A stretch of DNA of 9,036 bases, from positions 4,672 through 13,707 of the forward strand of contig DLOQ01000168.1 of assembly GCA_002479655.1 (NCBI GenBank), given 5' to 3'. The translations under genes were made by a program, and so were the position numbers. The notes beneath the pieces were generated by a model. That model was not told the DNA's origin. It saw nothing but the letters and a program-made list of their open reading frames with translations, and did no database searches. This document shows positions 5,212 to 9,036 of this stretch, piece by piece. This DNA comes from Lachnospiraceae bacterium UBA7480. Its GTDB lineage: Bacteria; Bacillota; Clostridia; Lachnospirales; Lachnospiraceae. How positions within the stretch are numbered: position 1 is the stretch's first letter; every line of letters begins with the position of its first letter.

Positions 5212-6594
5212 ATCAAATTTTGCTTTTCTGTTTCCCTTAAAAATATTTTTAAGGTATACTTTTAGAATGGTGTCAAATCCAAACATCAACTTAAAATTCT
5301 GTTTGAATGAAAATGTCCTTAAACAATATTTTATCGTACACATGTTAAAGTTTGCAGGTATGCCTATTTTTAAAACTTCAAAATAATATCTTCTCAAGGA
5401 CATTTCGGACGGATAGATGATGACATCGCCAAAACTCCATTTTTCATAATCATCTCTCGGATAGATCAGCCGATCCTTGTATTCCTCATAAAGAGGAGTT
5501 AAAAAATGCGGCACCAAAGGTGTAAAAGAGATCATTTCCGGCTTTAAAAATTTAAGATATTTTCTAAACTCTTTAAAGTCCTTCTTTGAAAAATCGGGAT
5601 GTAATATAAAGGTCCCCCAGACCGCGATCCCGTTTTGTTTTAATATATGTACTGCTTTATAATTGTCGTCTAAGGTAGCGCTTTTATTAAATTTCTTCAG
5701 CCATACGTCACTAAAACTTTCCAGACCCACAATTACCGCTTTGATACCATTCGCTGATAATCTTTCAAATAAAGCTTCTTTTTCCAAAATACTGTTGACG
5801 CTTCCATAGCATATATAGGTTTTATGAACTTCTCTTTTTTCTAACAGATCGCACAGCTCAACCAGTCTTTTTTCATCCATTAAAAAGTCACTGTCACAAA
5901 TCATAACAGTATCTTCTTTGATCTCTTGTATTTCATCAACGACCTCTTTCATTGACCTCATGGTCAGTTTGCCTTCTAATTTTCTCCTAATGCAGAAAGT
6001 ACAATGATTTCTGCATCCATAAGATGTCTGGATCGTCGCATAAGGCTGATAGCCGCTATACTTATAATATTTACGGTATTTCGCGCTGCTTTCCCTATTG
6101 GGCTTTACATATTCGTTCTCACAGGATGGAATGGTTGATTGATATTGCAATTTCTTACTATATATCCCCATGATTTCTTCACTTGTGCCGTTTTCGATCT
6201 GCTCCATGAGGGCTTTATAATTTTCTCTGGTTGTTGATTTAAAAATATAATCAACATTTCTATTAAAATATGCTTCCGGAGTAATTGTCGCCTGAATCCC
6301 CCCTACAATGACAGTGATTTTAGAATTCATATTTTTTACTTTTTCAGCCAGATATAAAACATTCGTAATGTCACTGCATTGAGAAGTAAGTCCAACCACT
6401 TCAGGCTTAAAATCATTCATGTACTTCTTTAAATGACGTACTGATTCAGCCATAAAATCCACCAGTAACACTTGATGCCCTAATTCCTCCAAAATAGTAG
6501 TCACACATTCTATTCCCAAAGGTTCTCCCAACATAAATTTTTTAACACTGGTTATTTTTTTATTGATGTGCGGTCTGATCAAAAGTACTCTCAT
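5197..6594 (-). CDS. B12-binding domain radical SAM protein, function unknown
   Basis: 465-residue enzyme with an N-terminal cobalamin-binding Rossmann-like domain (about 1-135: RVLLIRP, a GHQVLLVD strand, VVGLTSQCSD, and VGGIQATITPE at 98-108) and a radical SAM barrel. The 4Fe-4S motif is C194-x3-C198-x2-C201 (YGCRNHCTFC). Further marks are CDSDFLMD (233-240) and the SAM-site strand VIVGLESFSD (287-296). No DxHxxG motif is present, as is common in this BchE-like class. Such proteins often methylate unactivated carbon or phosphorus or remodel rings, in lipid, cofactor or natural-product pathways. About 100 C-terminal residues are basic and aromatic-rich and may set substrate choice. ATG 6594 is 2 nt after the ABC permease stop, with AGGAGGA inside the permease's last codons, so translation is coupled. 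No precursor peptide gene was seen nearby. The sequence looks more AT-rich than the CapA and symporter genes. Confidence 0.85.
   Translation of the reverse strand: MRVLLIRPHINKKITSVKKFMLGEPLGIECVTTILEELGHQVLLVDFMAESVRHLKKYMNDFKPEVVGLTSQCSDITNVLYLAEKVKNMNSKITVIVGGIQATITPEAYFNRNVDYIFKSTTRENYKALMEQIENGTSEEIMGIYSKKLQYQSTIPSCENEYVKPNRESSAKYRKYYKYSGYQPYATIQTSYGCRNHCTFCIRRKLEGKLTMRSMKEVVDEIQEIKEDTVMICDSDFLMDEKRLVELCDLLEKREVHKTYICYGSVNSILEKEALFERLSANGIKAVIVGLESFSDVWLKKFNKSATLDDNYKAVHILKQNGIAVWGTFILHPDFSKKDFKEFRKYLKFLKPEMISFTPLVPHFLTPLYEEYKDRLIYPRDDYEKWSFGDVIIYPSEMSLRRYYFEVLKIGIPANFNMCTIKYCLRTFSFKQNFKLMFGFDTILKVYLKNIFKGNRKAKFDLCRF
5235..5254. terminator. Perfect 20-nt palindrome, possible terminator of the toxin-antitoxin unit
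   Basis: CCTTAAAA-ATAT-TTTTAAGG is an exact 20-nt palindrome 23 nt after the antitoxin stop and inside the last codons of the convergent radical SAM gene. On the plus strand it gives an 8-bp stem with a 4-nt loop, then TATACTTTTAG. The stem is AT-rich, so a terminator role is only suggested. Confidence 0.35.
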
Positions 6595-6596
6595 TT

Positions 6597-7496
6597 TTAT
6601 TTTCCTCCTGTTTCGTTCTTTCTGATCTTTCTAACCTTGCCCGCCAGCGGATCGATCTTTCTTGCCGCCAGATACATAAAGAGCAGCGACAGTCCCAGTA
6701 GGCAGACACCGGATAGAATACACCAAAGCGGACCATAAGCAAACAACTGCGTGAAAAATCCATCAGAACTATTAAAACTATACTGATCACCTGAAAATAA
6801 TGAATATCCGCTTATAGAAAGCATAAAAAATTCTTCCAGAAATACAATCGGGTTCAGCAGAAGAAAAAGCAGGCTATCATAATGCATATTGTTTCTTATA
6901 ATACCCGTCACCATAACCTCCGGCATACACGTTAAAAAACAAATAGCAAAGCATAAACCAAACGTCCGTAAGATCGAAGTAACGGAATTTCTGCTGACAG
7001 CGGAACAAAATACTCCAATGCTTCCCGAAAAGACAGCGAACACAAAGATTACGACAAGGAATAGTAACAGCTTCCACCACGAAAGTCCTCCTCGCACATA
7101 TACAAGCGCCGTAATAGGGATGCCTGCCGCTGCATACAGCATAAGCTCCACTACGGCAGAAAATACCTTTCCAAATACGATCTCCATAGGCGATAAACAG
7201 GTCGTCAGCATAATATCCAATGTCTGCCGTTCCTTTTCACCGGATATAGAAGATGCCGTCATAACCGGGATCGCCAGTGCCGTCATGCCAATCTGGGCAA
7301 GCATGATCAAAGGAACAATCAGATTACCAAAGAAATCCTGATACATATCAACGGGCATTCTTCTTAATGCTGACAGTGCCTTACTAAATATATAAATCAG
7401 GATCCCTTCATAGGCTATCAGCCCCCACAGCATCTTCTTACTGCGGACAGCGAGCTTTAACTCTTTTCTTATAATTGGATTCCACTTGATCTTCAT
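6597..7496 (-). CDS. ABC-2 type transporter permease
   Basis: Membrane subunit of an ABC exporter, 299 residues from ATG 7496, with about six hydrophobic helices. The short N-terminal cytoplasmic segment NPIIRKELKLAVRSKK is typical of NatB/GldF-like permeases. The hallmark coupling segment SISGEKERQTLDIMLTTCLSP (from about residue 83) follows helix 2 and contacts the ATPase. A last helix precedes a basic tail (ARKIDPLAGKVRKIRKN). The frame is open further up to TTG 7520, but ATG 7496 has AGGAA 7 nt upstream and begins where relatives usually do, so I prefer it. No ATPase gene is in the window; the partner is probably upstream of the CapA gene, beyond the right edge, or elsewhere. It is coupled downstream to the B12-radical SAM gene and follows the CapA-type gene by 77 nt. 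Substrate unknown. Confidence 0.85.
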   Translation of the reverse strand: MKIKWNPIIRKELKLAVRSKKMLWGLIAYEGILIYIFSKALSALRRMPVDMYQDFFGNLIVPLIMLAQIGMTALAIPVMTASSISGEKERQTLDIMLTTCLSPMEIVFGKVFSAVVELMLYAAAGIPITALVYVRGGLSWWKLLLFLVVIFVFAVFSGSIGVFCSAVSRNSVTSILRTFGLCFAICFLTCMPEVMVTGIIRNNMHYDSLLFLLLNPIVFLEEFFMLSISGYSLFSGDQYSFNSSDGFFTQLFAYGPLWCILSGVCLLGLSLLFMYLAARKIDPLAGKVRKIRKNETGGK

Positions 7497-7573
7497 TCCG
7501 GCGTTCCTCAATATAAACAATTAATAGATAAAACCGCCAATATTCTCCTGCCATAAAATTTCTTATAATGTTA

Positions 7574-9036
7574 TTACTGCTGCTTATCACACACCCGCTC
7601 CGCCATCTCTTTCAGTTCCTCCGGCGTGATCCCAAGCCTGTGCTGCCCTGCCAGTTCTTCCGTATAGTCTTCCAGAAGATACACCGTATACAACCCATCC
7701 GCCTGATGGGTAACTGTCGGGATCAGATCGGCCTCCACGATCTCACAGCCATTTAACGTAATCACCGCCTTAAACCGCGCCATTCCCCCTAAGATCCGTT
7801 CCGGCATATCCTGCGCAGACACAAAATTACCCAGGGAATAGTAGACGAGCATCCGGTGTCCGTCTTCCGCAGTGATCCACTCATAAGGCTGGAGTACATG
7901 CGGATGCGTGCCGATCACCACGTCTACCCCTTCCTCCAAAAAAACCTGCGTCCAACGATCCTGTTCCTCATCCGGCTCCGTGTCGTATTCCGTCCCCCAG
8001 TGGGCAAACACGATCACAATATCCGCCGCTTCCTGCGCCGCCCTGATATCCTCCCTAATCCGCTCCTCATCCGTAAGCTTATGTACCGCATAAGGACAAT
8101 CCTCCGGCAGAGGCTGGCCGTTCAGACCATAGGTGTAATTAAGAAGTGCAAATCTGATCCTGCGTTTGCGAATGATCTGAAACGAAACGGGATCGCACGC
8201 AAGTTCCGACGGCTGTATCCCTAATGTGAGTATATCATATTTCTCATAAAAATGATACGTTGTATCGATCCCTTCCATTCCTTTATCCAGCGCATGATTC
8301 GTTGCTGCCGTTACTACATCAAATCCCGCGTTTACCACAGCTTCCCCCGCAGACAGGGGCGTGCCGAATCTTGGAAAATCACTGTAGCCGGAAGGCTCCG
8401 ACGTATAGATCGTCTCTTGATTCATCATGGCAACATCCGCTTCCTGTATCACATCAGCAATATTCTCATAGATAAAATCAAAACTTCCCTGCTCCAATCC
8501 GCGGCGATAGATAGGCGCATGGATCAGCACATCTCCCACCGCGGCAAAATCCACTTCCGTATCTACCCGTTCCAATCCCCAGGAAAGCCATGCCCAGCTG
8601 CTTAACTGATCCTGCCTGTCCAAAAGGATCAGATATCCATGCTCATCATAAGTCCAGTCCTGCACCTCCATGCCAAGATCTGACGCCATCCAGACCGCTG
8701 AGATCTCCCCGCCGTCCCAATCATAGATAAAGATATGCTGTGACCAGCGGTCGTCATTTTTCTCTACCCAGAATGGCCGGTGCTTTCCATACACACCTAT
8801 CCTCCAGCAGAGCAGCAAAAGTTCCTGTTTCCCGTCAGAGTCAATATCGCCCCATTGGAAATCCTGCACCTGATACTCAGGCGGCGTGCTCCATACGATT
8901 TCTCCCTCATGAAAAAAATCAAGATGACGGTTTTCTAATGCAATCATGACATTAAGATCGCTGCACTCCAAAACAGACTCTTTCCATTCGATCCATCTTG
9001 GCAGAAAAGCCCCCTTTTTCCATAGTAATAGGAAAA
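7574..9036 (-). CDS. CapA-family (PGA_cap metallophosphatase-like) protein with N-terminal FG-GAP-like repeats; 5' end outside window
   Basis: The frame is open to the right edge: codons upstream of TTG 8971 read FLLLWKKGAFLPRWIEWKESV, continuous with the rest, so the true start is outside. The C-terminal catalytic-like domain (about 8555 down to 7574) has the full CapA/PgsA motif set: GDVLIH (8536-8519), MMNQET, TAATNHALDKGMEGID, FAHWGTEYD, GTHPHVLQP and YSLGNFVS. This is a calcineurin-like fold tied to poly-gamma-glutamate or related envelope polymers. Ahead of it lie about 140 visible residues of FG-GAP/propeller-like repeat: GDIDSDGKQELLLLCWRIG carries a DxDxDG calcium-type loop, and the edge segment FLLLWKKG looks like the same strand one repeat (about 70 residues) earlier. 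The protein is probably extracytoplasmic, anchored by a segment not in view. It is likely the promoter-proximal member of the unit with the ABC permease and radical SAM genes. Confidence 0.85.
   Translation of the reverse strand, partial: FLLLWKKGAFLPRWIEWKESVLECSDLNVMIALENRHLDFFHEGEIVWSTPPEYQVQDFQWGDIDSDGKQELLLLCWRIGVYGKHRPFWVEKNDDRWSQHIFIYDWDGGEISAVWMASDLGMEVQDWTYDEHGYLILLDRQDQLSSWAWLSWGLERVDTEVDFAAVGDVLIHAPIYRRGLEQGSFDFIYENIADVIQEADVAMMNQETIYTSEPSGYSDFPRFGTPLSAGEAVVNAGFDVVTAATNHALDKGMEGIDTTYHFYEKYDILTLGIQPSELACDPVSFQIIRKRRIRFALLNYTYGLNGQPLPEDCPYAVHKLTDEERIREDIRAAQEAADIVIVFAHWGTEYDTEPDEEQDRWTQVFLEEGVDVVIGTHPHVLQPYEWITAEDGHRMLVYYSLGNFVSAQDMPERILGGMARFKAVITLNGCEIVEADLIPTVTHQADGLYTVYLLEDYTEELAGQHRLGITPEELKEMAERVCDKQQ

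Noticed and set aside
7497..7520. TTG 7520 as start of the ABC permease (8 extra residues)
   Set aside because: No ribosome binding site at a usable distance; ATG 7496 has AGGAA 7 nt upstream and gives the usual N-terminus.
7440..7555. 38-codon minus-strand frame starting at the ATG near 7553, overlapping the permease start
   Set aside because: No recognisable domain and no good ribosome binding site; it mostly lies in the permease coding region in another frame.
8969..8971. TTG 8971 as start of the CapA-type gene
   Set aside because: The frame stays open to the window edge and the extra codons read as repeat-like protein, so the start lies beyond 9036.

Overview
The window looks like a chromosomal segment of a low-to-moderate GC anaerobic Firmicute, most likely a Clostridia/Lachnospiraceae-type gut bacterium. 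Pointers are the PerR regulator next to a rubredoxin-first (reverse) rubrerythrin, the strong AGGAGG-type ribosome binding sites, consensus sigma-A promoters, and the mix of a YbaK-type deacylase, a DPM1-like/GtrA glycosyltransferase and a CapA-type protein. The genus cannot be fixed from the sequence alone.

Left block (1-3297, minus strand). A sodium:solute symporter is read leftwards from a textbook promoter (TTGACA - 17 nt - TATAAT) through a leader of about 130 nt with three possible hairpins. After a 131-nt gap holding a 10-bp inverted repeat come a GTG-started glycosyltransferase fused to a GtrA-like membrane domain and, 13 nt further on, a YbaK-family aminoacyl-tRNA deacylase cut off by the window edge. 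The last two are probably co-expressed.

Middle block (3300-4560, plus strand). perR and a reverse rubrerythrin form an oxidative-stress pair. perR has its own promoter, with a perfect 7-1-7 palindrome of PerR-box type just after the -10, so it is probably autoregulated. The gap before the rubrerythrin gene carries two head-to-tail copies of a TTCCGGAA-centred element 21 bp apart. A 10-bp GC-rich hairpin follows the rubrerythrin gene.

Toxin-antitoxin block (about 4590-5260, plus strand, visibly AT-rich). A DUF4258 protein gene and a YgiT-type zinc-finger gene make a typical small toxin-antitoxin pair. The natural start of the toxin gene (ATG 4664, good RBS) leads into an in-frame TAA at codon 7. 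The conserved N-terminal motif is still readable after that stop, so the toxin is probably a recent nonsense pseudogene beside an intact antitoxin. The antitoxin gene runs 15 bp into the 3' end of the convergent next gene.

Right block (5197-9036, minus strand). Read leftwards: a CapA-type metallophosphatase-like protein with FG-GAP-like repeats at its N terminus (open at the window edge), an ABC-2 permease with no ATPase in view, and a B12-binding radical SAM protein. The last two are 2 nt apart, with the radical SAM RBS inside the permease's last codons. This is the least understood part of the window; its substrate and product cannot be read from the sequence.
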